A stretch of 64,000 nucleotides of DNA from Chlorokybus atmophyticus (taxonomy: Eukaryota > Streptophyta > Chlorokybophyceae > Chlorokybales > Chlorokybaceae): positions 226,946 through 290,945 of the forward strand of contig RHPI01000818.1 in the NCBI GenBank assembly GCA_009103225.1, in the 5' to 3' direction. The stretch's first letter is position 1; the number at the start of each line of letters is the position of its first letter. The notes under the pieces were generated by a model. It searched no databases. It worked only from the letters and a program-made list of their open reading frames with translations, and had not been told where the DNA came from. Shown in pieces: positions 27,190-40,700 of the stretch. Both the position numbers and the translations under genes were made by a program.

Positions 27190-27744
27190 CTAAAGCAAAG
27201 AACAAATGTTTCAGGCGTTGTCACACTCCATGCGCACGCATGCATGCTTACATATGCAGACGCCCACGCATGTGCACACACACACACACACGTGCGCGTG
27301 CTTGCGCACATAGGGGTGGTGCTGAGTGTTGAACATGGCAAACATGTGCAATGCACGGACTTGAAGGCTTGCATTTCTCTGGAGACGTTTCCCTCCACTC
27401 ACTCTCCACACCCAACCATCCACTCGAAGTGCGAGTGCGCGGAGTGTGGCGCACATACACACATACACACGCACACCCATGCACACACGCACAAGCGCCC
27501 ACACAGAGAGAGAGAGAGAGAGAGATGTGTCAAACTGCTGACTGTACCCACCTGCCTTTGGACCCCGTTTTCACGAGTTGAGACGCTGAACGCTGGTAAA
27601 ACGGCTGGGCCAGCTAGAGATGAGCTCATCACCAACTCACGCTCTTCCCTGTGGTGTTGTTGTTGTTGTGCTTGCAGCAATCAGCACCGCCAATCTGCTG
27701 AGAGAGGTTGGCGGTGCTGACCTTTCGTCGGGGCGATAGGCTTG

Positions 27745-27770
27745 GCTGCTGCTGCTGCTGCTGCTGCTGC
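27745..27770. repeat. (GCT)n trinucleotide repeat
   Basis: About nine GCT units, in an otherwise open plus frame and an open minus frame (which would read Gln or Ala). A second trinucleotide repeat, (GGC) about nine units, lies at 27949-27976. Neither host frame could be confirmed as a gene. Confidence 0.9.
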
Positions 27771-30296
27771 TTCTTCTTTTCTATCCGTTTCATCGAGGCC
27801 TTGTGCGAGGTACGGACACTGCGAGAGCTCAAGCTCGACAACCGTGCGTGCGATACGCGACGCCTGTCGTGTGCCAGCGCTTGGCCGTACTGAGCGCACC
27901 CTACGCTTCCGTACTGAGCGCACTCATCGCTTTGCAGGGGGAAAGCAGCGGCGGCGGCGGCGGCGGCGGCGGCGGCAGGGTGGCAGTAGCTGTCGTTGTC
28001 ATTGTCGTGGTACTTCTGGTTGTGGTTGTTTGTCCACGTTGGGCTATCGGTATCGTGCACTTTGAGGTGGGCAACTCAACACCCTGCGTTTTGTTTTCTC
28101 TTCTCCTGGGGGCGGAAGTGAGTTGACACTTGCCTGCAGCTTGGTTGTCAGTCTGAGATTGCAGCAAAGACATGTGCATGCAGCTGGACTGTTGTAGCGA
28201 GATCCGTAACTTGCATATCCTCACTTACGCAGTAGGCTTGTGTGCAATCCCCAGCCACCATACAAGCTGAACAGAGTCCAATGGTAGTCTAGTGAAAAGG
28301 AAGACAAGGACCAGGGACATGCTCGTTTTTGGCGTGTGGTGCTTGCTGCACTGAGGTTCAAAAGTTTACAAACAGGGAGTGTACTGTGCTGCTGATTCCT
28401 GTTGGCGGACAAGTTTCAGGTGGCAGCACACATGCACCTCTCCCTGATCATCACGCTGTGACTGACGCCAGCGGACCCACAAGTGAGTGAGCCAAGTGCC
28501 ACAACATTGAAACCCACTGCTCTTGCACACACATGCAAACGCACGAAGACGCACGCACATGCACGCGCATGCCTAGAATCACGTCATGCGCAGTGCGTGT
28601 GCACGTGGAGAGCGTGCACACGCGCACACCAACGCACACAAAAGTGCATGGTTAGCGTAAGGTATTACACTATCAATCAGCAGTCTTCGTGGCCTGCCTG
28701 CTCGTGTGCACCCAAGCCAAGTTGAGTTGGAAAGTTGCGAGCACAGTGTCGAGGAAATCCATCGAATTACTCAATTCACCAGACATGATCACTGCACTGT
28801 GGTCATGCGTGCATCAACCTCATTCAAGCTGCCCAGCTGGCGCGTGACTCAACGTCACACACTAGGACCTCCAAGTTGCAAAATGTTGAGTGCATGTTAA
28901 CAGGGCGATCATAAAAGGTTGCGCAGGTTGTCGTGTTGTGTCACGGCCGTCATTATCAGTCACGATGACAAAGAGTAGTAGTAGCAGGAGGACGCTATTC
29001 TGCTTCTTGGTGGTCTGTGTACTTTGGTTGTGGTTGTGTACTGTTGTTGGAGAAAGGACACTGCTGTGGAGTTGGAGGCGTGCCTGTCAAGGTTCTGCTC
29101 AGGCCGGTAAGGCACACAACCACAACCACAACAACGGTTTCCAGAATACAGAACGTTTGCCTATATGCATGTAAGTTCAGCCTTGACGCCAAGTAGTGCT
29201 GCTTGCCCACTCGATTGGTAGCAGGCCAGTATCATATTGCCAGCATGTCCGTCTGCATACGTACCTACACACATGCTCATGCGCACGTTCACACGCACGT
29301 GCGTGCAAACATACGTACACACACACGCGCGCGGGCGCGTGCACCCACCCACCCATGTACGGGCGCCCGCACGTGCACGCGCACACGCACACATACACAG
29401 AGGACAATGGCGTTTGTTTCAGGTCGTACCCAACACTCTGTTGCTTGCATATATGCTGGTATAACCCACACATGCATGGCCAGGGGATGCGTTGAATGTA
29501 GCAGTTGTAGGAGAAATGTTGTTGTGCCGCAGAGCAATGTACGAAGAGAAGGAGAACCACACGTGTGACGCAGTTCTCTACAACCTTGCAGAAGCGTTTG
29601 CAGCATCCCACCACACACCGGCACGCACTGCACGTGGCACATGCGTGTGCCACGCATGCACACGCACACGCATGCAGGTCTTGTGCTGCCTCTCTTCGCG
29701 CAGCCTTGCGAGCACAGGACACAGGTGAGTGTAACACACACTATGGCTGCACGTCGTGCATGCATCAGGGGAAGTGCACACTTGTCATGATGACGGTGGT
29801 GGTGGTGGTGGTGGTGATGGAGATGGTGATGGTGATGGTCGCAGAGTAGTAGTGTCATCAGGTGGCATGCCCCAAAACACAAGTGCGTCCCTGTGCAGCA
29901 ACATGGACTTGAACTTTTCTCTCATACGCACATAATCGTGCACGCACAGATGCGTGCAGCGTAACAGACACTGCAGACAAGTTGTGACGTCGCACATGTT
30001 GCTACCTTAACGTTAGTTCATACGTGTGTTGGTTGAACTTCAAAGCAGGAAACGCAATCATGTTGGTATGTGTTACCCGGTTTGCTTGCGTTCGTCAATG
30101 AAACAGGGCATTACCTGGCAGACGCAGAAGTTTGTCACTCAAGGGTCTTTCCCAAGCTGGCAGGTTAGTAACACATCATTGCATATTGCATTGCAGCGCT
30201 GCTGACAGTGGCCACTCCCACGTAGTGCCCAGATGTTCGCCTGTACACGTTGCACACACTTATAGACGCATACGCACACGCACATGCACGCGTGCA

Positions 30297-30403
30297 TGAC
30301 TACTAGTATATGGTGAACATAAGCAACAAGCCTAGGTAGGTGCAAGCCTCGCACCTACCTTAGCAAGTTTGTTGCTTGCCATTTCCCTACTAGAGTAGTC
30401 ACG
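30297..30403. mobile_element. MITE-like foldback element, copy 1
   Basis: An imperfect inverted repeat of ~105 bp: GACTACT at the left end mirrors AGTAGTC at the right; inner arms share AAGCAACAA and GGTAGGTGC, around the centre AAGCCTC. It has no coding capacity. The same tips and centre occur at 53790-53877. Confidence 0.6.
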
Positions 30404-30676
30404 CTAAGCCCCATGCAAATGCGCACACGTGCACACGCACACAAGCGCGCATACATGCACGCACACATGCATACACACACGCATGCACATACGTATGACT
30501 GCATTGACTTGAACCAGTCGTGGCGGTCTACCGGCACGGATGCACTTAGTCTAAGTCACGTTGGAATGGTTGATGGACATCGAGTGAAGTTGCTTAGATC
30601 ACCAGATATCACTGCATCTTAGTCACGCGTACATCAACATCAAGCTGCTCAGCTTGTGGTCGTGTGACTCAACAAT

Positions 30677-30718
30677 GTTACGAGTTGGGGTCATGCAATA
30701 TGACCCCCAACTCGTAAC
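30677..30718. repeat. Perfect-stem hairpin
   Basis: GTTACGAGTTGGGGTCA is followed after a 7-base loop by its reverse complement (one extra C). It sits inside the tandem array, just after module F of unit 2. Confidence 0.85.
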
Positions 30719-33700
30719 TTTGTTAACTTTGCGCACCTGTCCTTGCGTGCGTGCGTGCGTGCGTGCGCGTGTGCGTGTCGGCAGGGGAGCAACAAACATT
30801 ACCCATGTTGTAGTTGATATCACATACGTTGTCACCCATCATGGTGACAGAGAGAAGGAGGAGGACTCATTCGTGTTGAACTGATTCAGATTTCGGTTGT
30901 GCTTGCTGTTGGCCATAGGCATCCAACCCTGGCCAGGGAAGGTGGAAGTGTGTCTGTCAAGGACCTGCTCCGGCTGAAGGTAAGCTACACACCTTGTACA
31001 CATACACACGCGCACATACACACGCGCGCACTAACCAACGCACGCGCACATGCCCATGCGCACGCACAAGCATGTGTGCATACACAACCACATATAGTGT
31101 AATATAATATTGTATCAATATAACACTATAGTTGTATAGTGTACAAAACGATGACAACGGATGGGTTCGTGCCGTGCACCTGAACACTCCGTTGCTTGTG
31201 CATACCTCACAGGCGCAACACCATCCGCGGCAAGTGAGGAGTGGCAGCATCAGTCAGGTTGGGTACTGACTTGCATCTCACAGCAGGGGCTAAACTCAAC
31301 TTGGCAAGCCAGCATGGTGGAGCCTTGCTTCAACAGTCAGTGGTAAAGCGATGCGCATGGGGGCTTGGGGTGGATGGCTTGTACAGATGGCCATGCACGC
31401 ACGTGTGAGACTTGTTGTTGCCATAATTATCTGCAAGAGGAGTTGGAAGGGACACAGCCCCTCTACATCAATCGTGCAGAACCGTTGTTGAGCGGGCAGC
31501 AAAAGATAGCACAGGGCTCCCCGGCTCGACGCAAAGGAGGAGACAGAGGGTTTCCTGATGTGAGGCTTTGGACACACGCGCACCCACGCACCCACTCGCA
31601 CTCACAAGCACGCATGCACGCACGCAGGGCTTGTGCTGCCTCTCTTCTCCAGGTTGCCGCATGGAAGCTCTCTCTGCACCTGAGGAGCACAGGTGAGTAA
31701 GACAACGGCTGTGCGTGCATTATGCGCGCTTCCAGGGCATATGGACACCAGTCCTGATGTGATGGTGGTGATGATGGCAGGGTAGTGGTGTCATCAGGCG
31801 GCATGTGATAACGACCCAAGTGTGAGTCCCTTGTGCAGCGTGACATTTGGCACCGTATTGTTACTAGGGAGGCAAGGCAGGCTCATTCATAACTGCAGGC
31901 GCTGCAGATTGCCGAGAAGAGCCCTTCTGTCTGATGCCAGCGTGCCCAACTGTGCGCAACTGCCCGACACTGCCACTCACACATCGCTTGCCACAGGTTG
32001 CGCGTGCGTGCTTGCAAGCGCGTGTGTGCGCGGGTGCGGGTGCGGATGTGTGCGTGTGCTCGCGCGCGCGCGTATGTGTGTGGGTCGGTGGGTGGGTGGG
32101 TGGTAAGCGCTTGGGTGGGGGTAGGGGTGGGCGTGGGGGTGCCACCCACACGGTGTGCGCGTGTGTCCACGGGGTCTCAATGAGGGCAGTGCCTTCGTTG
32201 TAGGGTATTTTCAAACATAAGCTTAGGCTCAAGCTTCCCCGTGTAATCAGGCGCATGGCTCATGCATACACGGTGATACACATGCAAGTACGTCTGAATC
32301 AGATCTGATGGCGCATACGGAGCAACTGCCTGTGTATTGTTGTTGCCACAAAGTTATGCAAGACAGGAGCAGCTACCAACATTTACACTCCGCCAATGGC
32401 GACTAAGGTAGGGAAATTTTCTATGGATACATACTTTAGCTGCACGTGTGCACACGCGCACGCACACACACTGGTCTTATGCAGGAGATTACCTTAGCCG
32501 GCGAGGATGCTTTTGAGTTTTGACGTAGAGCCTCTCCTCCGAGATCACCAAGACTTTCTCCACCACCTCTGGCGATCTTGGCGATGAGCCGCATGCGCAT
32601 GCATCATTGCATCTTGTATGGGAGGACGCAAGCATCTCGTACACACATGCACACATACGCGGAGCAAAAACACTCGCATGCACGTGTCGCATGCGCACGT
32701 CCCCGCCACTCGAGCACGTCTTGTGCTACCTATCTTCTCCACACTGCGTGCGGGGAGTCTCCGCGCCTTGTGACCATAGCACAGGTGAGGCATTCAAGCA
32801 CGAGGCTCTACTCATTTCAAAGGGGTGCATCAGGGTCAATGAATGCAACCGCAACAACGGGGATGTATAATGGCAGACATTATTCTTGTCAGCCCAAATG
32901 CAAATTGACTTGAACATTAATGCAGGAAGGCTTCGCCATCAGCCAACGGCTGCATGGACTGCAGCAAGGCGCATGCTTTGGTTTGGAGATTTGCATTGCA
33001 TTGGACACATGCGTATTCTCTGCGCAGAGTCTCTGTCTGTGTGCACAGCAAGTACGGGAAACTGCTTTCACGCGCTTATAACCCCACTCCAACGCATGCA
33101 TTCAGTGTGTCTGTGCTTGTTACAGATTCATTGAAACAGCGTGGCGGGCACCGTGTCTTTCGCAGCACGCTCAACACGCTTGAAGATGGGGCGGGGGCAT
33201 AGAGCCATGATAGAGGGGAAGTCACTGCTCAAAGCAGATATGGCACATGAGGACACTGCGAACTGTACTGTTGATGTTCAACACTCGCAAGGGGGGGTAC
33301 CTACCTTACTTGCATGCTCCCCTTCCAATAGGCGCATTTTACATCAGAACATCATGCGCTGGCAACTTGTGCAAGTATGGTCTTAACGGGACTGCATGTT
33401 CACTGTCAGATGGCGCATGCACCAACACGCATCCGTGTATGCACTGTGTGAGCGCACATTGCAGGCAGGTTGATGTATACCATCTATAATAGTCATAGGT
33501 TGAGCTTCATCATACATGCAGTACGACTAGTCAGCTCTGTCATGGCTGCAGCATGCAGCCCACCTTTAGTGCATGCACGATGCAGACTGACACATTTGCG
33601 CCTCCAAGCATAAATGCAGGTGGCCTCAACTCGACATTATACTTTCTGCTAGTACAGACGTTACAGATTCGCATTGTCGTGGTCCTCGTGTTTGCTACGC

Positions 33701-36052
33701 AATGCACGCAACACGTCATTTGAAGCAAGTTATGAGTGGCAGCGTCATCGTTGGATGGGCACTGGTTTGTTTGCATGTGATAGGAGGGGCTCACCTTGGT
33801 AGAACAGAATGTGGACCCTTTCTACAGCGCGGTGAAGCGATGCGCCAGTGGGCCCGATGTGGGTTGCTCGTGCATATGGCTACACATGCGTGCATGTGAG
33901 ACCATCTCATATGCACGCAACAGGTTGGTGTTGTTGCCACACACAAGGTTGGAATGCAGGAGCAAGCAGTCATCCGCAGCAACCTTCTCCCTACAGAAGC
34001 GTTTATATCATCCCATCAAACACCCGTCAGCGGGAGCATTAGCCCGCGCAAAGCGCTCCCTGGCTCAATGCAAAGGAGACTGAGGGGGGGAATTTCGAAC
34101 AAAGGTTCAACACACACGCACTGCGTGCGTGCGTGGCACGCACGCACACGTGCACGCGGGTTTTGTGCTCCCTTTCTATCGTGTGTCGCACGCGGAAGCT
34201 CTCTCTGCGCCTTGCGCGAGCACATACAGGTAAGTGTACGATGGCCACGTCTACACCAGAGTCAGTCAGTGGATAGTCAGTTATGGTGGAAGTACTGGCA
34301 GGTAATAAGCAACCCACAAGTGAGTGAGTCCCTGTGCAGCAACATTGACATGCTCCTTGACACATACACGCGCATGCCCAAGCACAAGGGTGAGGGCGAA
34401 ACAACTGTGTCGACACTGTGTCAACACACTGCGCAACCATGTGCGCCTCGACACACTACCAAATCTTGTCCGGGTTGTGTGACTGAAATGTCATGTAACG
34501 ACAGACATCAAGTTGTATTGTGTTGCATGTTGACTGCACTACCTCAACCACGTTGGCACACAGTGTACCAACGTGGAGGTAGCAACTTGAACGTGAGTGT
34601 GAGGAGACAGGATGCTCTTGAATCTTGGTTGTTTTTTGTGTTTGTATTGGGGCATTGCTTGGCAGGGGAGGTGAGAGTTTGTCTGCCAAGGGTCCTTCTC
34701 AGCCTGCAGGTCAGCAACACAATGAATGTTGCATGTGGCACGCATAAAACGGTGCACCATAATGCCTGAGGTAGATATCCCATGCACATGATTACAGACG
34801 CACGGTTGCCTGTGCAATTGTCGTTGCCACAAAGATATGCAAGACAGGAGCACTTATAGATGTGTGTGTGTACCCCGCCGTCAGACACCTTTTCATCATT
34901 CCACATAGTACGTTGATAGGAGTGCGACTGAGGTGGGGAGAAACCTTTTCTATGGCTTTCTATAGCTGCACGCGCACGCACTCGTTGTCGTAATGCAGGC
35001 GTCTATAACCTGGCGGGCGAGGATGCTCTTCAATTGTTATGCAGTGCGTCTTCTTTTTCTGGGGTAAGGTCCTTCGTGTATGTTGTTGCCGCACACGCAT
35101 CTCGTACGCACATGCATGCCAACGCAATCGCGCACACGCGCTGATGCAAGTACAGACGCAGGCGTTCATGCCCACCCCACCCACCCACCCACCGACACAC
35201 ACCCCAACACCCTAACACACATTGTCACCCACAGACACAGAGTTCTGACTCATGCATGCGGTTATATACATGCACAGCTTCGTCTGCTAAAACACATCTC
35301 ATGGTGTATATGTGTAACAAGTGGGAACCTGCCCGTGCTTTTGCCAACATGAATGCGCACAAATGCGAACGCGAATACAGATGCAGGTGCGCACTTACAC
35401 ATGCATGCGCACGCGCACAACAGACACACACAACGCACACGCACGCGCAAGCGCACGCACTCACACTCACACTCACACTCACACAGTCTGCGCAGGAGTA
35501 CAACTTGCCGAGCTCATATGCGTATACTCGCAGACAACATGCGCGAGCGCAGTCTTCAACTGGGATGCGCATGCAACCGGCAGATATGTACCAGGGTGAC
35601 TGCACTCGCATTGTCTATGTTGCAAACATGTTGTGCGTATGTGCGTGGTCAAGGTGTCAGCAGCAAGTGGCTGAAGCTTTCAGGTTGGATGACACTGGGG
35701 TATTCGTATAGAGGTACACATAGTGTACACAGTATGTGTGCACATGCCATTGAGGACTCGGCAGTTTCTTTGGCCCCCCTTTTCAACAGATGCCTTGATA
35801 AGTTGGTGATGTGCGCAATAACATATGCATTGCTTGCGGGCGTGCAGGAGAGTTGACCTATCGTGTCCGCGTTGGTTTCTCTCAGCGTTTCTTTCTTTGT
35901 TGCAGGGATGGCGACGATGTGGCAGCAACGGCAGTTGGTCGGTGCAAGTGAGTGGGCCGCTATACCCTGCGCGCATGTCTGTACCCAGTGTTTTGCACAG
36001 CACTGCATGTGTCGCAATGACTCCGCCGCATCCGGCAATTGTGTGTGAATGT

Positions 36053-36513
36053 GGGTGGGTGGGTGGGGGGTGGGGGGAGTGCATCGGCCGACACGTCCGT
36101 TGTGATAGTGTGGTGAGGTAGTGCGGTGTGAGGGTGGATAGTACGGGTGGAGTGCAATGTGTCACTCTGCTGTGCTAGAGAGCAGGACAGGACATGCTGT
36201 ATATGTAGGGTGCACCCGTGTATACATGTCTTGGTCAGGCACGGACACATTTTACGTTCGCTGCTGTTTTCTGATAATGTGAGTAGTGTTTGCCCATACA
36301 TGTGTATATGTAGGGTGTTGTGTTTGTGTTTTGAGCTGCCCAGGTGGCCCCGCCACGAGGTGAGTGCGCGTAGGCCACACTCGATACTTTGCATGCGCTT
36401 GGCAGGCTTGGTCGTCAAGTAGGAGGCAGACGGCTTATCCCTCTGTCTTGTTGGCGGATACACACACATAGACACACACGCGCACACGCACACGCACACG
36501 CCCGCACGCGTGC
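36053..36513. other. Unassigned sequence before the third gap
   Basis: GT-rich sequence (GGGTGGGTGGG at 36056-36078), then a CA/CG repeat running into the gap. No supported gene. Confidence 0.4.
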
Positions 36514-36831
36514 NNNNNNNNNNNNNNNNNNNNNNNNNNNNNNNNNNNNNNNNNNNNNNNNNNNNNNNNNNNNNNNNNNNNNNNNNNNNNNNNNNNNNNN
36601 NNNNNNNNNNNNNNNNNNNNNNNNNNNNNNNNNNNNNNNNNNNNNNNNNNNNNNNNNNNNNNNNNNNNNNNNNNNNNNNNNNNNNNNNNNNNNNNNNNNN
36701 NNNNNNNNNNNNNNNNNNNNNNNNNNNNNNNNNNNNNNNNNNNNNNNNNNNNNNNNNNNNNNNNNNNNNNNNNNNNNNNNNNNNNNNNNNNNNNNNNNNN
36801 NNNNNNNNNNNNNNNNNNNNNNNNNNNNNNN
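36514..36831. other. Assembly gap (318 N)
   Basis: Unknown bases, entered on the left from an ACACGC repeat (36460-36513). Confidence 1.
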
Positions 36832-37789
36832 GGCCCCATGCGGGCTTTTGCTGTAATGCAGAATATGCCGTAGTAAGCTTCATGTTCTTCACCGGATGCA
36901 GTGAGCGCAAGCCCTGCTGGTCATAGAGCCAGGAGCAGTAGCCGTGACGGCCGTACCACGCCGGTGGCATCAAGCCCGCCCACCACGGAAGCAGACGCAT
37001 CAATGTGAGTGTGTGTGCTGGTGCTAAGCGAGGCAATGAGGCGGGCGGGCGGGCACGCGGCAGTGACGCGGTGGCAGGCGATGCTGGAGTGATGGGGACG
37101 GTGACGTGTTAGGTGCGAGTGGTGATGGGGGTGGGGTGAGTTGTGAGGCGTGGTAGTGAGCAGCGCATTCCTAGAGGCACCCGGAACAGAGCCTTGTGGT
37201 CCGCACCGTGGCACATGCAAGTGTTGGGATGTCATGTACCCATACACAACAACCAAGGCACACGCAGCTGAGCAAATCAAGGATTCATTTCCAGCAGCTG
37301 ACAGCCACTTGATGGATGTCAGCTACTTGCAACTGTTGTACGACTGTTATTGAACTGAGTAGCCAATTGTCTACTGGACAATGTCTAGCTGCTGTACAAC
37401 GCTAGAATTGTTATTGGCAAGCGGCACTACTCGCCTTGAGGAAAAAGCGTCTTTTCCTGTCTAAGTGGCAGTCTGATATGTACATAAAGGAGGGGCAGCA
37501 AAGAGGAGGCAGCCACACCTGTGCAACAGCACTTGTAAGATCAACGCATGCAAACTGCCACTCTCCAGCCATGCAACCTTATAACAGCCACATAGTCTCA
37601 CCTTGGGGTGGAGGAAGTCAGCAACACATGCGGTTGTGGTTGGCAACACAATGCTTGCCGGCACACACGCGAAAGGTGCAACGATGCAAGCGCTCAGGAC
37701 AAGCTGAGTTGCGTGTTGGCTGCACGTATAAATAACGATTGTTAGTGTTGTCATGTGCGTTCTGTAGGAAAGTAGGGCCTAGACAATCA
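36832..37789. other. Region between gap and ARF stop
   Basis: A minus-strand frame at 37010-36835 (LLPWWAGLMPPAWYGRHGYC) looks coding, with a possible donor at a GTGAAG, but no partner exon was found and it enters the gap. The rest is the 3' flank of the ARF gene. Confidence 0.3.
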
Positions 37790-40700
37790 TCACTCACAAT
37801 CTCGGCCATCGGCTTTCATAGAGTTCTCTGGCGGCAACAGGTGTATCCTTTGAGCAGAAGACAAAAACATGCTGCACAAGAAAGGGCCTTTCAGCACATT
37901 GACGCACAATTTTGAAGCGTATTCAGGGCCAGCACGCACGCGTATGCAAACACACACACACACATAAAGCACGCACCTCCATGGCGCAGGTCCGCCCTCA
38001 ATCAACATCGTGTCCCCGTCTCTGTCCTCATACACCATATGCAAGCGGCCCTCCGAGTCCCGGTACTCGTTCTTGCCAAGCTTGAACAGCTGAGCCACTT
38101 CATCCTCCAGTTGAGTGTAAGATGTAATCCTCTTAAGATCCACCAACCTGCCCACGCCTGAGCCATTTTTGAACACCTGCAGCAAAGTTGCCACCCATTA
38201 ACAACCATGTGTACACGTACTACATGCTCGAGTGTTGGAGGGAGAATAAATGACTTGCCTTGCAGAAGCCTTGTTCGTGCATCGTTGGAGCTGCTGTTGG
38301 TGTGCTGGGTGATGGCGCACGTGTGGGGTGCGGTACAGCATTGACCCCAACATTGTACGGCGAGTGCGGGTCCGCGAAGGCCACGCGCGTGGGCCAGACA
38401 GCTGAGCGCGGGTGCCCGATGCCCACGCCCATGCGCGCCAACTCGGGCCGCCACATACTTGAGGGCTGCTGCTGCTGCTGTGGCAAAGCTGGCGGCTCCA
38501 ACTGCGCAGAAGCCAAGTCTGCACACAATACAACAACCCAACTATCAGCGCCACTACCTCACTTCACAACTCTTACAGAAGGAGAAAACTCTTGCAGCTC
38601 AACAACAAGTACCTGCTGCTGCAAGGAGTGCGGAGCCCGCCGTTGTGATGCGGCTCGCGTGCGAGTTGTTGGCATGTGGTTCATCGTTCACAGGAGCTCC
38701 CACTGCTTCACCGGCGGGCTTAAGCACAACACCAAACAGCTTAGATGGCGCGGGTGAGGGCGCAAACGCGGCGGGTCGCTTTGAGGGTGGTTGAGGAGGG
38801 GGTGGAGGTGCTTCGAAGGGTGAGGGGAGGAGTGGGAGCGTCCTTGGTGGAGCCTGCTTGTAGTCGTGGTAGCGAGGTGGGCTCGTGCTCGCGCTCGCGC
38901 GCGGCCCGTGGTGGTGGTGAGAGTGGGCCAAGTGAGGCTTGCCGTATTGGATGGCGGGGGTGTCGGCGGAGCCGACAAAGTCCATCGCCTCCCAATGGCG
39001 CTTGCGCGTCATTAAAGGCGCGCTGTCGGCAATGAACGTCGAGTCCACCTGCTCGATGTCCCAAGGACTCACGCGAGGAAGCTGACCGGAGTGCTCGTAG
39101 TCACGCATGTCTGGATCATCCCAACGCACCTGCAATCAACATGTCAATGCCCACTCAATGCCCGGTCACATGTGGTTTCACACGTACGCGCGTGCACAAA
39201 TCCATATGCACGCAAGCAAACAAAGCACACACTGTACCAACTCACCTGCAGACACCTCCAGAGTGAGTTGGCCCATCGTGTTGGCCATGCGTCCGACACG
39301 CCCGCGATGGTGCCGGTGCACCAGTAGACTCCAAAGTCCTCACTCTTGCAAGCGATCTTGAACCTCTGTCCGACGCTCCACTGCTGTTGGGCTGCGCCCG
39401 CCACACGGCTTCGCAGGAGGATGGGTCCCGCGCTTCCACCCGCCGTCGGGTGGTATTCTACCGTGAAGGTCTGACCTGACGCCGCAGCCCTGGCGGCAGC
39501 CAACACGATCTCTAGAGGCTGACGGCTGCTGCTGGGGATGCCTGGACCACGTCTGGAGTTGGGACCCTTGCCGCCGCTGACGCTGTTGTTGGTGGTGGCG
39601 CTGTTGCCGTTGGCGGCAGGGGGCTTGGCGTCGTTGCCGTTGTTGTTGGCACGCATGTTGCGAAGCTCGTTTGCTGCTGTCTGTAACAAGAGACGAGTGC
39701 GGGTGAGCAACAGTGTGAGGTGTGCGCGCACCCACTTACCCACCCACCACACACACACACACACATACACATACACACACACAGAGAGACTGACCTCTGT
39801 CTCTGAAAGTGCGGGGTCTTTTGATTGGGTGCTGAGGCGTGCATGAGCCACGTGGCGGACATCCACCGTGCCCGGGGGCGAATGCGCGGTCTGGGAGTTT
39901 CTGTGTGAGCGCCGGATGCCTAGCCGGAGGCTACCATCACGCATGCGTACGAAGATAATGGCATCTCCCGCGACGAGCTTCTTTGCTGTGGCGAACGCTC
40001 CCCACCCTGTCGTGAAGAGGTGTCGCTTGGGTGTGCCTCGGTAAATGTGTCGGAAGGGCCACTCCTCGTTGTGGACGTCCCGCGCGGTGATTGCCTGCGC
40101 GGGCGGGTGCTCTGAGTAGTCCAGAGGCGGGAGACACGTGTCCGCGATGGTCCTCGGCACGCTGAACCCACCGCAGGTGCTCACGTCGCTCGGCGTGAGC
40201 ACCTTTGCTATCGACACCAACGGAGGGTGGCCGCGTGCGTCCTCAATATCGTGAGACGGGTCAGCCCGTCCCGGTGAAGTGGTGGCATGCTCGCATGGCA
40301 CCAATGTGATGCGCGCAAACACCTCGTCTGTTGCCGGATCAGCCTGTACGAACATCCACATCCACGTGAGCTCCCATACGTTGTATGATTGGGAAAACAA
40401 TATGACCAAGCATGGTTTGGCTACTTACATACAAGCCCCTTGATTTCACTCTGCAAGGTATTGCGGATGGCAGAGGAGGCTCCTCGCTTCGGTCCTCAAT
40501 GCAATATGGGTATCCGATGGCCTGCAACCGGCAGTCACAGGCTAAGACAGATAGGTGGAGCGCACCCTCAGAACAGCAAGGTGTGATAACGGTGTGGTCA
40601 CTGTTGTCGCTGTCACTGTCCATCAAAACGTGTAGCACGTTGACCACAGCAACAGTCAAAGGCAATAGCACATCAGAAACATTTGAAACATGACTCGCCA

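Larger units (their letters stand above)
28700..35110 (+). repeat. Diverged tandem array of exon-like modules
   Basis: Short modules recur in the same order on the plus strand. Module F (TCACCAGA...GTGACTCAAC) starts at 28776 and 30599. Module A ends in a splice-donor-like GT at 29107, 30164, 30980 and 34710. Module D (CTTGTGCTgCCTcTCTTC...ACAG) ends at donors after 29724, 31692, 32784 and 34229. A block at 32329-32510 recurs at 34805-35025, and one at 31311-31435 recurs at 33797-33945. Spacing is ~1.8-1.95 kb between the first two units and ~2.5 kb later. Introns between modules are CA-rich. The preserved GT at each module end suggests duplicated exons of one gene, or a set of decayed copies. 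Additional plus-strand exon-like pieces (35497-35592, 35654-35692, 35907-35947) may belong to the same gene. No protein family recognised. Confidence 0.6.

Noticed and set aside
27790-27893. Possible leucine-rich repeat (TLRELKLDN) on the plus strand
   Set aside because: A single short match with no repeated LRR units in the same frame; insufficient.
27629-28060. 143-residue minus-strand frame with poly-Ala and poly-Gln
   Set aside because: Its length comes mainly from trinucleotide repeats that stay open in several frames; no splice partner or domain.
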